Of a stretch of DNA of 64,000 bases, positions 1 through 10,512 are shown one piece after another. The DNA is from Deltaproteobacteria bacterium. Its GTDB lineage: Bacteria > Myxococcota_A > UBA9160 > PR03. The notes under the pieces are model-generated. The model was not told where the DNA came from. It made no database searches and worked only from the letters and a program-made list of their open reading frames with translations. Position 1 is the stretch's first letter, and the number at the start of each line of letters is the position of its first letter. Both the position numbers and the translations under genes were made by a program. The stretch lies in the NCBI GenBank assembly GCA_035063765.1, contig JAPSFT010000005.1:124001-188000 (forward strand). The letters run 5' to 3'.

Positions 1-2
1 GC

Positions 3-3000
3 GCGGACGCGCCGGCCGCGGAGCTGGCACTCCTCGACCTCGCCGGCGACGGAACGGGCACGCTCTGGCGCTGGCCGCTGCCGGCGCTGCCGCGCGGCGC
101 CTGCCTGCGCGCCGCCCTCGGTGGTGCCACGGCGCCCCCGCTCGCGGTGGACGAGACCTGCGACGGGTCGAGCGAGGCCGTGCTCGCGCCGGCGAGCGAG
201 CCGGTCGTCGAGCCGGCGCCCGCCGTGCTCGCCGCCGTGCAGGACGAGCAGGTGCTCGCGGGTCGGCCGTCCAAGCCGTGCCCGCGCCCCGACATCCGCA
301 ACTACGGGACCGTGGTCGGCGTGCTCTTCTCGAAGCCGATGACGCAGGCGAGCGTGGACGTGCCCGGCGCCTACCGCTTCGAGGACGGCAACGGCGCCGA
401 GTCGGTGCAGATCCAGCCGGGCGGCCGCGTGGCGTTGCTGAACCTCGGGCAGCCGGTCGGCACGCTCGTCGCGCGCACGCTTTCGGTGGCCCCCGAGGTG
501 ACCGATCCACGCGGCAACCCGCTCACCGTGGGGTCGGTGCCGCTCCAGGCGACGGCTGCGATCGGCGTCTCGATCGCCGGGCGCGTGATCCGCGCGAGCG
601 GCGAGCCCGCCGCCGGCGTGCCGGTGACGCTCACCATCTACGACGAGGTCATGGGCTTCGCATGCGAGCCCGCCACCGCGCGGCCCGCGCAGGCGCGCAG
701 CGACGCCGAAGGGCGCTTCCACTTCGACTACGTGCCGGCGGGCATCCCCTACTCGGTGTCGGCTACCGACACGAGCGGTCTCTCGAGCGAGGCCGAGGCG
801 CTGATCCTCGCCGCGAGCAGCGACGCGCAGCTCGACCGCGCGCGGCTGCTCGAGCTCGCGAGCGGCTCGGCGGCCGGTACGCTCCTCGAGCAGTTCGCGG
901 CCGGCGCGCTGCCGCAGGCGATCGCGGCGGCCGAGGGGCTCGACCGCGCGCTCCTGCGCGACCACGTTGCCGAGGAATCGGCGCGCGTCGGCGGCGAGGT
1001 ACCGGTGGCACTGCGCTTCCGCGGCCGCGGCACCGTCCTGGGCACGGTCTTCGAGCCGGACGGGGTCACGCCGTCGCCGGGCGCGGCCGTGAACCTCTTC
1101 CCCGACCCCGACTCGCGTGAGCTCGGGCGGGGCGTGTTCTCGGACGCCTCGGGCCGCTTCGCCTTCTTCGGCGTGCCGCTCGGCGCGTTCTCGATCGATG
1201 CCGCGAGCCCGAGCGGGCGCGGGCGCACCGTCTCCGGCGTCCTGCTCGCACCCGGCGAGGGGAAGGACGTGCCGGTCGTGCTGGCTTCCGCGGTGGTGCC
1301 GCGCGGCGCGATCGAGGGCCGCGTGCTCGAGCCGGACGGCAGCGGGCACGGCGGCGCGCGCCTCTTCGTCGGGCGCTACGACGAGGTGACGGGCGAGTTC
1401 ACGCCCGTCGTGTCGGTCGCGACGGCCGACCCGCAGGGCTTCTACCGCGCCGAGAACGTCCCGGTCGGCACCTGGGTGGTGCTCGCCGTCTCCTTCGACG
1501 GCCGCCGCCGCGGTGAGCGCGCGAACGTCGGCGCGACCGCGGCCAGTGCCAGCATCGCCAACGTGATGCTGCAGGGCCGCACGACCGTGCGCGGGCGCGT
1601 CGAGTTCGCAAACGGCGCGCCCGGCGCCTTCGCGCTGGTCGCCGGCGGCGAGGCGCTGGTGCGCGCCGACGCCGACGGCCACTTCGTCGCGACCGGTGTG
1701 CCGACCGGCCGGCGCTCGATCGAGGCGGCGGTCGAGGCGGACCCCGCGCGCGGCATCGACTTCACGCGCATCGGCCGCGCGAGCCTCGACGTGATCGCGG
1801 GCCTCGAGAACTTCGTCGTGGTCCGCCTGACGCCGGCGGGCCGGATCCTCGGCGTCGTGCGCGACGCCGCCGGCAACCCGGTGCCGGACGTCGACGTCTC
1901 GATCCCGCAGGAGGGCGGCTTCCTCTGGGTCCACGCGAACGCGCAGGGCCAGTTCGAGTTCCCGAACCTGGCGCTCGACGACTACACCGTGAGCGCGCCC
2001 GCGCCGCCGCACGAGGACGCCGACGTCTCGGGTATCCTCGACACGCTCTCGGGATCGCCGACCAGCGAGGAGCTGCAGGCCGCCCTCCAGCGGGCCTTCG
2101 AGATCTTCACCGGCGTCAACGACCCGCTCCTGACCGGCGAAGGCCTCGAGTTCCGGCCGTCGCGCTGGGGCTACGTGAAGACCGCGCTCGACTTCGACGG
2201 CCAGACCGCCTTCGCCGACGTGCGCTACCTGCCCGAGGGAACGATCGCGGGCCGCGTGCTGAACGGGCAGGGCGTCCCGATCGGAGCGCGCGTGCGGCTC
2301 ACCGGGATCGGCCCGACCCGGAAAGGCGACGTCGGCTTCCAGGTCCGCGGCGAGCGCGACTCCGATCCCGCCCTCGGCACCTTCACCTTCCCGGGCCAGG
2401 CGCTGGCCGGCGACTTCGGCGTGCAGGCGGCAACCCCCTTCTACCCGGCTCCGATCTCGGTGTCGGGCCAGACCTCGCGCATCGATCCCGATCGCAGCGG
2501 CCTCGTGCTCCAGTTCCCGAGCGAGGCGCAGGTGAACGGGCGGCTCGCGGGCCACGTCTTCGCGCCCGACGGATCGCCCGTCGCGAACGCGAAGGTGAAG
2601 ATCAGCTTCGGCGACCTCGAGATCCGCAGCGACGCGAGTGGCCGCTTCGACACCCAGCTCGACCTGCCCGCCTTCGACGCCCGGGGCGAGCCGCGCGGCT
2701 ACGCCGTCGAGGCCGAGGACGAGGCGACGGGGCTGCGCGGACAGACCGTCATCGTCCTCCGCCCGGGCATCACGAACGAGGCCGACGTCCACCTGATCCC
2801 GCGCGGCGGCGCCGTGCGCGTGCGCGTCGTCGACGGCACCGGGCAGCCGGTGGCGGGCGCCGACGTGACGCTGCGGCAGGGGACCTTCCCGCACGACGAG
2901 CTTGCGGGCACGACGGACGCCGGGGGCGAGCTGCTGGTCGCGAACCTCTTCGAGGGCAGCTACGCCGCGAGCGCCTCCGCGGTGCTGGGCGTCGTGCGCC

Positions 3001-6000
3001 GGGACGGCGCGGCGGCCGTGTCGGTCGCCGCGGGCGTGGAGTCGCTCGTCGTGGTGCGGCTCGGCGCGACGGCGACCCTGCGCGGCGTCTTCGTCGCGCT
3101 CGACCGCACCACACCGATCCCCTTCGCCCAGATCCGCGTCGGCGACCTCGGCTTCGCGGCCACCGACGCAGCCGGCGCCTTCGAGGTGACCGGCGTTCCG
3201 CTCGGCACCCACCAGCTCGTCGGCCAGGACGCGCTCACCGGGCGTCTCGGCACGCTCACGGTGTCGCTCGCAACGGCCGGCGAGATCCGCGACCTGCTCC
3301 TCGTCGAGCGCACGCTCGGGCTCGTCGAGGGCGCCGTGCTCGACGCCTTCGGCGCGGGGACCGTGCCCGGCGCGCGGGTCACGCTCTCGATCGCGGACGG
3401 CTTCTCCCCACCGCGCAGCGTGACGACCGACCCGGCCGGACGCTTCGCGTTCCCGGGCGTGCCCGCGGGCGCCCTCACCCTCGCGGCGCGGCTCGAGACG
3501 CTGAGCGGCATCGAGGTCGGCAGCGCGAGCGCGACGCTCCCGGCGGGCGCAGCGAGCCTCCGCGTAGACGTGGCGCTGGCGCCGCGCACGCGCGCGAGCG
3601 TCGTCGTGCTCGAGCCGAACGGGATCGCCCCCGCGGACGCCAGCGTGACGCTCACCGGCCCGGACTTCGAGCAGACCGCCGATACCGACGCGGCCGGCCG
3701 CGCGGTCTTCGAGTCGATTCCGCTCGGGACCTACACCGTCACGGCGCGCTCGCGCGTGGCCGGCCAGACGCGCAGCCACGCCGCACAGAGTCTGCACATC
3801 GACGTGCGGCCCGCCCACCCCGAGCTGGTGCTGACGCTCGGCGGCGTGGGCCGCGTCGAGGGGCACCTCTTCGCGAGCGACGGCACGACGCCGATCGCGA
3901 ACCGGACCGTCGAGCTCACGATGGTCGGCGCGGGGGTGCGCATCTCGACGGCGACCGGCGCCGGCGGCACCTTCGCCTTCGACGACGTGGCGCTCGGGGA
4001 CTTCCGGCTCGTCGGCCGCGACGGCGCGCTCGCGGCGAGCGGGAGCGGCACGATCGCCGCGGACGGAGACCTCGCCAGCGTCGAGCTCGCGCTCGGGCCG
4101 AGCGGCCGGGTGGTGGGCCGGCTGGTCTCGCAGGACGGCGCGCTCGCGATCGCCTCCGCCGAGGTCTCGATCGCCTACCAGGCCCCGAGCGGCGCGCTCG
4201 GCCGCGACGCCTTCCGCACCGCTGCCGACGGCCTCTTCCACTTCGAGGCGATCCCCGTCGGCGCCTTCGCGCTCGAGAGCCTGTTCCCGGCGCGCCACGG
4301 CGTCCTGAGCAGGACCGGAGCGATCGCGAGCGACGGGGAGACGGTGGACCTCGGCGACGTGCGCCTCGACGAGGAGGAGCCGCACGTGGTCGCGAGCGAG
4401 CCGGTCGCGGGCGACGAGACCGTCTCGACCGGCGCGGTGGTCCGGCTCACGCTCAACGAGCCGCTCGATCCCGCCTCGATCGACCCGCGCGGTATCTTCC
4501 TGCGGCCGCTCGGCGGCGCGTTGGTTCCGGCCGACGTCGAGCTGGTCGTCGATCCCGTGGCGGGCGACCTGCGCGCGCTCGAGATCCGCCCGGACGCACC
4601 GCTCGCGAGCGAGACCGACTACGAGGCGATCGTCGTCGACGGCGACCTCCTGGATGCCCTGGGCACCGTCGTCGCCCAGGGCCCGCGTGATCTCGTCGGC
4701 CGCGCGCTCGCGGCGCCCTTCCGGCTCGCCTTCCGTACCCGCGACCAGGACCCGCCGGGGCTGCTGTCGATCTCGCCCGCCGCCGGCGCGATCCAGATCG
4801 ACCCGCGCGCCGTCGTGCGCCTCTCCTTCGACGAGCCGCTCGCACCCGCGGGCATCGACGTCACGCTCACGGGCCCGGGAGGTGCGGTGACGGGCCGCGT
4901 GGACGTGGGTGTCGGCGCGCAGGTCGTGGTCTTCACGCCCGATACTCCGCTCGCGCCGAACGCCACCTACACCGCGCGGATCGACGGCGTGCGCGACGTC
5001 GCGGGCAACCTGGCCGAGGGACTTCCCCTCTCCTCCTCGTTCACCACCCTCGACACGCTGGGCCCCGTGATCGAGTCGCTCGCGCTCGCGGGCGCAGCGG
5101 TCGGTGGCGCTACGCGCGACGTCGTGGCGACGCTCGCCGAGGTCGAGGCGGGCGTCTCGATCCGCCTCTCCGCCGACCTCGTGACGGTCGGGCAGAGCGC
5201 GCCGGACGTGCTCTCGGTGCCCTTCACGTTCCCGCTCGCGGGCTCGGTGGTCCTGCGCGCGATCGCGATCGACCGCTTCGGCAACGAAGGGCCGATCGCG
5301 GAGCTTCCCGTCACCGTTGCCGCGAACACCGCGCCCGGCGTCGTCCTCGAGCAGCTCGTTCCGGCGAGCGGGCCCGCCCCGAGCGGGTCGACGCTCTCGG
5401 TGCGCGTGCGGGGGACCGACGACGTGGGCGTCGCCGTGTTGAAGGCGGCCGCCGAGGGGGCGGGCAGCGCGCCGCTCGTGCAGAGCGCGGGGGCTCCGAT
5501 CCTGCTCGCCGTTCCCGTCTCGCCCGACGCCGGGCCGGGTGCGAGCGTTCGCGTCCACGCGGAGGCCATCGACGGCAACGGCCAGTCGAGCGGGGAGCAG
5601 GTCTTCGCGGTGGCGGTCTCCGACGGCGCTCCGCCCGCCGTGGCGTTCACGGCGCCCGCGGAAGGGACCGCGCTCGTGCCGGGCTCGCGGCTCGAGGTGG
5701 TGCTGCAGGGGAGCGACGGGTTCGGCGTGACCCGCTTCGAGCTCGTCGCGGAAGGCGCCGTCTCGGCCTCGCAGGGCCAGGACGCGCCGGGGGCTCCGGG
5801 GGGCGCCACGGCCGCCTTCGCCCTCGACCTCCCGCCCGAGCTCGCGAGCGGCGAGAGCGTGACGCTGCGCGCGCGCGCCTTCGACGCGGCGGGCCACTCG
5901 GCGGAGGCGGTGCTCGTGCTCGCGGCGCCCGACACGCGCGCACCGCGGCTCGTCGAGCTCGTGCCGGCGGAGGACGCAGCCGTGGGCGTCGCGCCGCGCA

Positions 6001-9000
6001 TCGCCGCGCGCTTCGACGAGCCGATCGCGCGCGCCTCCGCAACGGCGGCGAGCATCGGGCTCTTCGACGCCGCGGATGCGCCCGTGCCCGCCGCGATCGG
6101 ATTCGAGGACGGGGACCGGGTGGTGACGCTCACGCCTGCGGCGCCCCTGGTCGCCGGGCAGCGCTACCACGTCGTGCTCACGGACGGCCTCCAGGATCCC
6201 GCCGGCAACCCGGCCGCCGACGCGGACGGCAACCCGATCGCTGGCCTGCTGCGCGCGTTCACGGTCGGCGGCGCCGTCCTGACCGCGCCCGCGGCCGGCC
6301 AGCGCGTGATCGAGGGCCAGCGCTTCGAGGCGGCGCTCGCAGCCGAGCCCGCGCTCGGCGGACAGGCGGCCCGCTTCTACCTGAACGACGTGCTCGCGGC
6401 GACCGCGGCCCTCGACGCTGCCGGCGTGGCGCGCGCCACCCTCAGCGCGCCCACCCTCGCCGTGGCGGGCGGCCCCGCCCTGCGCGTCGCGGGGCGCCTC
6501 GTCCTGCCGGGCGGCGCCGAGCTCGCGGCCGGCGAGGTCGTGCTCGAGCTCCTTGCCGCTGCCGGCGACTTCGACGGCGACGGCATCGCGAACGGCGACG
6601 AGGTCGGCTACGGCACCGATCCCTTCGCCGACGACCGCACGCTCGACGACGACGGCGATGGCCTCACGAACACAGAGGAGTTCGCGCTCGGTACCCGCCA
6701 CGATGCGGCCGACAGCGACGGCGACGGCCTCGAAGATGGCGCCGAGCTCGCGGCCGGCCTCGATCCGCTCGACGCCGACAGCGACGACGACGGGCTCCCC
6801 GACGGCGAGGACGTGCTCGGCGGCCCGCGCATCGTCACGCTCGAGCCGGCCGCCGGCGCGGTGAACGTATCCGTGCGGCCGCGCATCCGCGTTCGCTTCG
6901 ACGAGCCCGTGGCGCCCGCCGCGGTCACGGCGGCGAGCTTCCTGCTGCTCGAGAACGCCGCCACCCCGGTTCCGGCGAGCCTCGTCTTCTCCGAAGGCGA
7001 CCGCGTGGTCGATCTCGTCCCGTCGGCGCCGCTCGCCTTCTCGACGCCCTACACGCTGCGGCTCACGAACGCGATCACCGGCACCGATGACGAGCCGATC
7101 CGCAACCCCGACGGCAGCGAGCTCACGGTGCCGCTCGAGCGCTCCTTCACCACGGGCGCCTTCGGGATCACCGAGCCGGCAGGCGGTGCACTCGTGCGCG
7201 AGCTCTCGACCCTCGCACTCACGGCGTCGGGCGATGCGGCGCTCGGCGTCGCGTCGGTGCGCTTCGAGGTGAACGGCGCCGTGGTCTCGACCGACGCATC
7301 GGCGCCGTTCGAGACGAGCTACGCCGTGCCGGCCGCGAACGTGGCGCCCGTGCTCTCGATCACCGCGATCGCCTTCGACGCGGGCGCGGTCGAGCTCGCG
7401 CGCGACACGATCGAGGTGACGGTCACGGTCGGCCTCGAGGTCGCGAGCCGCCTTCTCGGCGTGCCGCTCGCTGGCACGCGCGAGCTCGTGCTGCGGCTCC
7501 CGGTGCCGCGCGCGACGCCGCTCGAGGTCGCGATCGCGTCGCTCGACCCGGCGGTCGCGAGCGTCGCGGCGGCGCCGTTCACGATTCCGGCCGGCGCGAC
7601 CGAGCTGCGCGTTCCGGTCACGGGCGTCGCGGAGGGCTCGACCACGCTCGTCGCGACGACGCTCGAAGACGAGGTCGCGATCGCGGTGTCCGTCTCGGCG
7701 CTGACCTCCGGAGCGACGCTCGACGCGCTCGCGGCACCGGTCGGGATGGCGGCGCGGCCGTTCCCGTCGCTCGGGCAGGTTGCGGTCGCGCCCTCCGCCA
7801 CGACCACGCTCGTGCTGCGCCTCCTCGACGCGCCGGCAGCCGCGACGACGCCGCTCTCCATCCGCACGAGCGACGCCGGTGTGGCCGACGTAGGGACACC
7901 GGTCGCGGTCGCCGCCGGCTCCACGGACGCGGTGCTTCCGATCACGGCGGGTCCGAGCGGGGCTGCGGTGCTCGAGATCACCGGCGGCGGCACCGGCCGC
8001 GAGCTGCGCGTGGTGATCGGGACGCCCGGCGCCGGGAGCACGCCGCCCGTCGTGGCGCCGCCGGTCGGGATCGCGATCCTGCCCTACCCGTCGGCGGGCG
8101 ACGTGATCCTGCCCGAGTCGAGCACGCGCGCGCTGACGCTGCGCGTCCTCGGCACGCCCGCAGCGGCGGACACGGAGCTCGTGATCGCGAGCAGCGATCC
8201 CGCCGTGGCGTCGATCGCCGGTCCGGTGGTGATTCCCGCCGGCTCGACCGACGCGACCTTCACGATCACGACCGGCGCCGCCGGGACGGCGATCGTGATG
8301 CTCGTCGCGGGCGACGACGGCCGCGAGCTGCGCGTGACCTCGGGCGCTCCGAGCCCCGCGAGCACGCCGCCCGTGGTCGCGCCGCCGGTCGGGATCGCGG
8401 TGCTCGAGGCCGGGACCGCAGGGACGCTCTTCATCGAACCGGGCGACACCAGGAGCTTCGAGCTGACCCTGCTCGCCTACCCGTCGCTCGGCGACCTCCC
8501 GGTCTCGGCGACCTCGCTCGACCCGAGCGTCGCCACCGTGAGCCCCGGCGCGCAGGTGCTCCCGACCGGCGAGAGCGCGATCACGCTCACCGTCACCGCC
8601 ACGGCGGCCGGGAACGCCGAGACGCGCATCGACCTCGCCTTCGGCGTCGAGCGCAGGACACTGCGCGTGGTGGTGGGTGTGCCGGCCGCGGCGAGCGCGC
8701 CGACGACGGTCGCGCCGCCGGTCGGCCTTGGGGCCTTCGGCCTCGTGACGCCGCGCGATGGCGACCTGGTCGCGGAGCTCACGACGCTTGCGATCGGTGC
8801 CGCCGGTGACGCGTCCTTCGGTATCGCGTCGGTGCGCTTCGAGGTGAACGGGGCGGTCGTCGCGACCGACACGAGCGCGCCGTTCCGGACGGACTTCGCG
8901 GTTGCGGCCGCGAGCGAGACGCCCGTGCTCTCGATCACGGCGATCGCGTTCGACGCCGAGGGCGTGGAGGTCGGGCGCGAGACGATCACGGTCTCGGTCG

Positions 9001-9203
9001 GAGCGGGCGTCACGCTCCGGGCTCCTCGTTCGCCACGCGGCGGCCTCCGGGGGCTGGCACGGCGCCCGCCGGAGCTCGCGGCGAGGCCCCTCGATCCGAC
9101 GAGACGCTGCGACGAGGCGTCGGCGCAGCAGCGCGCGTCTCGCGTTCTTGCGATGAAGGAGATCGATCATGCGGACCGAAGGACGGCGACACGGAACGGC
9201 TAG
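3..9203 (+). CDS. Giant CarboxypepD_reg / Ig-like / TSP3 repeat surface protein (5' partial)
   Basis: The frame is open to the window edge, so the true start lies upstream; the GTG at 147 is only an internal codon. More than 3,000 residues are visible. From about nt 560 to 4350 there are many carboxypeptidase-regulatory-like beta-sandwich repeats, recognisable by recurring G-x-V-x-x-x-D-G-x-P and D-x-x-G-x-F motifs. SbsA-type bacterial Ig-like domains follow at about 4380, 4750, 5940 and 6830, each with an R-F/L-x-F/L-x-E-P-L/I motif. A calcium-binding thrombospondin-3-like stretch rich in D-x-D-x-D-G lies at about 6567-6825, and 108-residue tandem repeats and an Ig-like duplication fill 7160-9000. 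The last ~65 residues turn abruptly into Arg/Pro/Ala-rich sequence and overlap the next gene by 35 bp, so the 3' end may be truncated or frameshifted. Probably an exported structural or adhesive protein; exact role unknown. Confidence 0.85.
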   Translation, partial: ADAPAAELALLDLAGDGTGTLWRWPLPALPRGACLRAALGGATAPPLAVDETCDGSSEAVLAPASEPVVEPAPAVLAAVQDEQVLAGRPSKPCPRPDIRNYGTVVGVLFSKPMTQASVDVPGAYRFEDGNGAESVQIQPGGRVALLNLGQPVGTLVARTLSVAPEVTDPRGNPLTVGSVPLQATAAIGVSIAGRVIRASGEPAAGVPVTLTIYDEVMGFACEPATARPAQARSDAEGRFHFDYVPAGIPYSVSATDTSGLSSEAEALILAASSDAQLDRARLLELASGSAAGTLLEQFAAGALPQAIAAAEGLDRALLRDHVAEESARVGGEVPVALRFRGRGTVLGTVFEPDGVTPSPGAAVNLFPDPDSRELGRGVFSDASGRFAFFGVPLGAFSIDAASPSGRGRTVSGVLLAPGEGKDVPVVLASAVVPRGAIEGRVLEPDGSGHGGARLFVGRYDEVTGEFTPVVSVATADPQGFYRAENVPVGTWVVLAVSFDGRRRGERANVGATAASASIANVMLQGRTTVRGRVEFANGAPGAFALVAGGEALVRADADGHFVATGVPTGRRSIEAAVEADPARGIDFTRIGRASLDVIAGLENFVVVRLTPAGRILGVVRDAAGNPVPDVDVSIPQEGGFLWVHANAQGQFEFPNLALDDYTVSAPAPPHEDADVSGILDTLSGSPTSEELQAALQRAFEIFTGVNDPLLTGEGLEFRPSRWGYVKTALDFDGQTAFADVRYLPEGTIAGRVLNGQGVPIGARVRLTGIGPTRKGDVGFQVRGERDSDPALGTFTFPGQALAGDFGVQAATPFYPAPISVSGQTSRIDPDRSGLVLQFPSEAQVNGRLAGHVFAPDGSPVANAKVKISFGDLEIRSDASGRFDTQLDLPAFDARGEPRGYAVEAEDEATGLRGQTVIVLRPGITNEADVHLIPRGGAVRVRVVDGTGQPVAGADVTLRQGTFPHDELAGTTDAGGELLVANLFEGSYAASASAVLGVVRRDGAAAVSVAAGVESLVVVRLGATATLRGVFVALDRTTPIPFAQIRVGDLGFAATDAAGAFEVTGVPLGTHQLVGQDALTGRLGTLTVSLATAGEIRDLLLVERTLGLVEGAVLDAFGAGTVPGARVTLSIADGFSPPRSVTTDPAGRFAFPGVPAGALTLAARLETLSGIEVGSASATLPAGAASLRVDVALAPRTRASVVVLEPNGIAPADASVTLTGPDFEQTADTDAAGRAVFESIPLGTYTVTARSRVAGQTRSHAAQSLHIDVRPAHPELVLTLGGVGRVEGHLFASDGTTPIANRTVELTMVGAGVRISTATGAGGTFAFDDVALGDFRLVGRDGALAASGSGTIAADGDLASVELALGPSGRVVGRLVSQDGALAIASAEVSIAYQAPSGALGRDAFRTAADGLFHFEAIPVGAFALESLFPARHGVLSRTGAIASDGETVDLGDVRLDEEEPHVVASEPVAGDETVSTGAVVRLTLNEPLDPASIDPRGIFLRPLGGALVPADVELVVDPVAGDLRALEIRPDAPLASETDYEAIVVDGDLLDALGTVVAQGPRDLVGRALAAPFRLAFRTRDQDPPGLLSISPAAGAIQIDPRAVVRLSFDEPLAPAGIDVTLTGPGGAVTGRVDVGVGAQVVVFTPDTPLAPNATYTARIDGVRDVAGNLAEGLPLSSSFTTLDTLGPVIESLALAGAAVGGATRDVVATLAEVEAGVSIRLSADLVTVGQSAPDVLSVPFTFPLAGSVVLRAIAIDRFGNEGPIAELPVTVAANTAPGVVLEQLVPASGPAPSGSTLSVRVRGTDDVGVAVLKAAAEGAGSAPLVQSAGAPILLAVPVSPDAGPGASVRVHAEAIDGNGQSSGEQVFAVAVSDGAPPAVAFTAPAEGTALVPGSRLEVVLQGSDGFGVTRFELVAEGAVSASQGQDAPGAPGGATAAFALDLPPELASGESVTLRARAFDAAGHSAEAVLVLAAPDTRAPRLVELVPAEDAAVGVAPRIAARFDEPIARASATAASIGLFDAADAPVPAAIGFEDGDRVVTLTPAAPLVAGQRYHVVLTDGLQDPAGNPAADADGNPIAGLLRAFTVGGAVLTAPAAGQRVIEGQRFEAALAAEPALGGQAARFYLNDVLAATAALDAAGVARATLSAPTLAVAGGPALRVAGRLVLPGGAELAAGEVVLELLAAAGDFDGDGIANGDEVGYGTDPFADDRTLDDDGDGLTNTEEFALGTRHDAADSDGDGLEDGAELAAGLDPLDADSDDDGLPDGEDVLGGPRIVTLEPAAGAVNVSVRPRIRVRFDEPVAPAAVTAASFLLLENAATPVPASLVFSEGDRVVDLVPSAPLAFSTPYTLRLTNAITGTDDEPIRNPDGSELTVPLERSFTTGAFGITEPAGGALVRELSTLALTASGDAALGVASVRFEVNGAVVSTDASAPFETSYAVPAANVAPVLSITAIAFDAGAVELARDTIEVTVTVGLEVASRLLGVPLAGTRELVLRLPVPRATPLEVAIASLDPAVASVAAAPFTIPAGATELRVPVTGVAEGSTTLVATTLEDEVAIAVSVSALTSGATLDALAAPVGMAARPFPSLGQVAVAPSATTTLVLRLLDAPAAATTPLSIRTSDAGVADVGTPVAVAAGSTDAVLPITAGPSGAAVLEITGGGTGRELRVVIGTPGAGSTPPVVAPPVGIAILPYPSAGDVILPESSTRALTLRVLGTPAAADTELVIASSDPAVASIAGPVVIPAGSTDATFTITTGAAGTAIVMLVAGDDGRELRVTSGAPSPASTPPVVAPPVGIAVLEAGTAGTLFIEPGDTRSFELTLLAYPSLGDLPVSATSLDPSVATVSPGAQVLPTGESAITLTVTATAAGNAETRIDLAFGVERRTLRVVVGVPAAASAPTTVAPPVGLGAFGLVTPRDGDLVAELTTLAIGAAGDASFGIASVRFEVNGAVVATDTSAPFRTDFAVAAASETPVLSITAIAFDAEGVEVGRETITVSVGAGVTLRAPRSPRGGLRGLARRPPELAARPLDPTRRCDEASAQQRASRVLAMKEIDHADRRTATRNG
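7161..8999 (+). repeat. Tandem 108-aa repeats bracketed by a duplicated Ig-like module
   Basis: Within the giant surface protein, repeat units begin at the P-V-G motifs at nt 7737, 8061, 8385 and 8718, spaced exactly 324, 324 and 333 bp (108, 108 and 111 residues). Each unit ends in a linker like S-T-P-P-V-V-A-P-P. The array is bracketed by two copies of an Ig-like module, at 7161-7430 and 8736-8999, that share motifs such as A-S-V-R-F-E-V-N-G-A-V-V and P-V-L-S-I-T-A-I-A-F-D-A. The regular spacing shows recent unit duplication inside the gene. Confidence 0.85.
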
Positions 9204-10512
9204 GCTCGCGCTCGGACTGGCGGCGCTCGTCTCGGTGGGCGCGGGTCCCGCCGGCGCCCAGACGACCGACTTCTGCGGCTGTGCGGGGAGCCCGAGCCTC
9301 GGCGCATTCGTGTCGGGCGACGCTGCGACCCATCCGCCGGGAACCGTGCGCAATACGGGCTGGTTCGGGAGTGGCAATCACGGCATCCGCATTCCGCTCC
9401 CGCCGGACGGCGTCCTGGTCTTCGACAGCTTCACCGTGCAGTACTTCCCCGGCTACGGCGCCGGCCATTACACGCACGTGTTCTTCGAGCCGAACGCGGC
9501 GAACACGCCGGTCACGCTGCTCGTGAAGGGCGACGTGACGATTGCCGGCTACGGGCGCCTGCGCGTGAGCGGCTGGAGCGGTGGCGCCGGCTCGGCAGGC
9601 ACCGCGGGCAGACCAGGTGCGGGCGGCCCCGGGGGCTTCGCGGGCGGTCAGGGCGCCTACCAGCTCGTCAACTTCGCGAACCGGGGCGGCAACGGCATCG
9701 GACCGGGCGGAGGCTTCGGGGCGACCGTCGATCCGCTCGCGCTCGCCTCGGGCGGCACCTTCGTCGGCGTGCCCGAGCTGCGCCCGCTCCTCGGCGGCTC
9801 GGGCGGCGGCGGGGGCCGCTCGATCGACGGCACGGCCGGCGCGTCCGGTGGCGGCGGCGGGGGCGGCGGGGGCGCGATCCTGATCGCGGCGAACGGCACC
9901 ATCGACATCCAATCGGGGGGCCAGATCCTCGCCGACGGCGGCGCCGGCGGGGGCCGGTACGTCGATCTCTCGAGTGCCGGAGCGGGCGGCAGCGGCGGGG
10001 CGGTCCGGCTGCTCGCCCATCGCATCCAGGGCGGGGGCGCGATCTACGCGCGCGGCGGCGATCCTGGCAACGCCGACAGCCTGGGGGCCAACGCCGGCTT
10101 GCCCGGCCGCATCCGCATGGAGGCGATCTCCAACACCTTCGCCGCCGACAACACGAGCCCCGTCGCCTCGAACGCGCAGGCGCCCGGCCCGCTCGTGAAC
10201 CCGATCACGCCGACCGTCCGCATCACCGGCATCGACGGCGCCGCGACGCCGCCGAACCCGATCGGCTTCCAGAACGCGGTGGACATGATCCTGGACGCAC
10301 CGGGCGTGATCCAGGTGGACCTCGCCACCACGGACGTGCCGGCTGGCACCGGCGTCGAGGTCACGGTGAAGCCGAAGGTCGGTGCGGCGCCGACCTCGCA
10401 GAACGTGACGCTCGCGAGCTGCGCGTCCGGCGCCTGCACGGCGGCGGCGAGCTTCGACCTCGCGGCCGGGGCCTACATCGTGGAGGCGCGCGCGACCTTC
10501 CAGACGCCCTGA
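9169..10512 (+). CDS. Secreted glycine-rich protein
   Basis: The 447-residue protein starts at an ATG preceded by AAGGAG about 8 nt upstream. Residues 1-30 form a signal peptide: basic start, then an A/L/V core, with cleavage likely after A-G-A before Q-T-T-D. Residues ~125-290 are very glycine-rich, with G-G-x-G-G runs predicted to form irregular loops, and two acidic/hydrophobic beta-rich stretches flank them. The C-terminal ~110 residues look like an Ig-like fold (I-T-P-T-V-R-I-T-G-I-D-G, then alternating beta residues). It directly follows the giant repeat protein, so the two may be made together as surface or matrix components. I recognise no enzymatic motif; function unknown. Confidence 0.8.
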   Translation: MRTEGRRHGTARLALGLAALVSVGAGPAGAQTTDFCGCAGSPSLGAFVSGDAATHPPGTVRNTGWFGSGNHGIRIPLPPDGVLVFDSFTVQYFPGYGAGHYTHVFFEPNAANTPVTLLVKGDVTIAGYGRLRVSGWSGGAGSAGTAGRPGAGGPGGFAGGQGAYQLVNFANRGGNGIGPGGGFGATVDPLALASGGTFVGVPELRPLLGGSGGGGGRSIDGTAGASGGGGGGGGGAILIAANGTIDIQSGGQILADGGAGGGRYVDLSSAGAGGSGGAVRLLAHRIQGGGAIYARGGDPGNADSLGANAGLPGRIRMEAISNTFAADNTSPVASNAQAPGPLVNPITPTVRITGIDGAATPPNPIGFQNAVDMILDAPGVIQVDLATTDVPAGTGVEVTVKPKVGAAPTSQNVTLASCASGACTAAASFDLAAGAYIVEARATFQTP

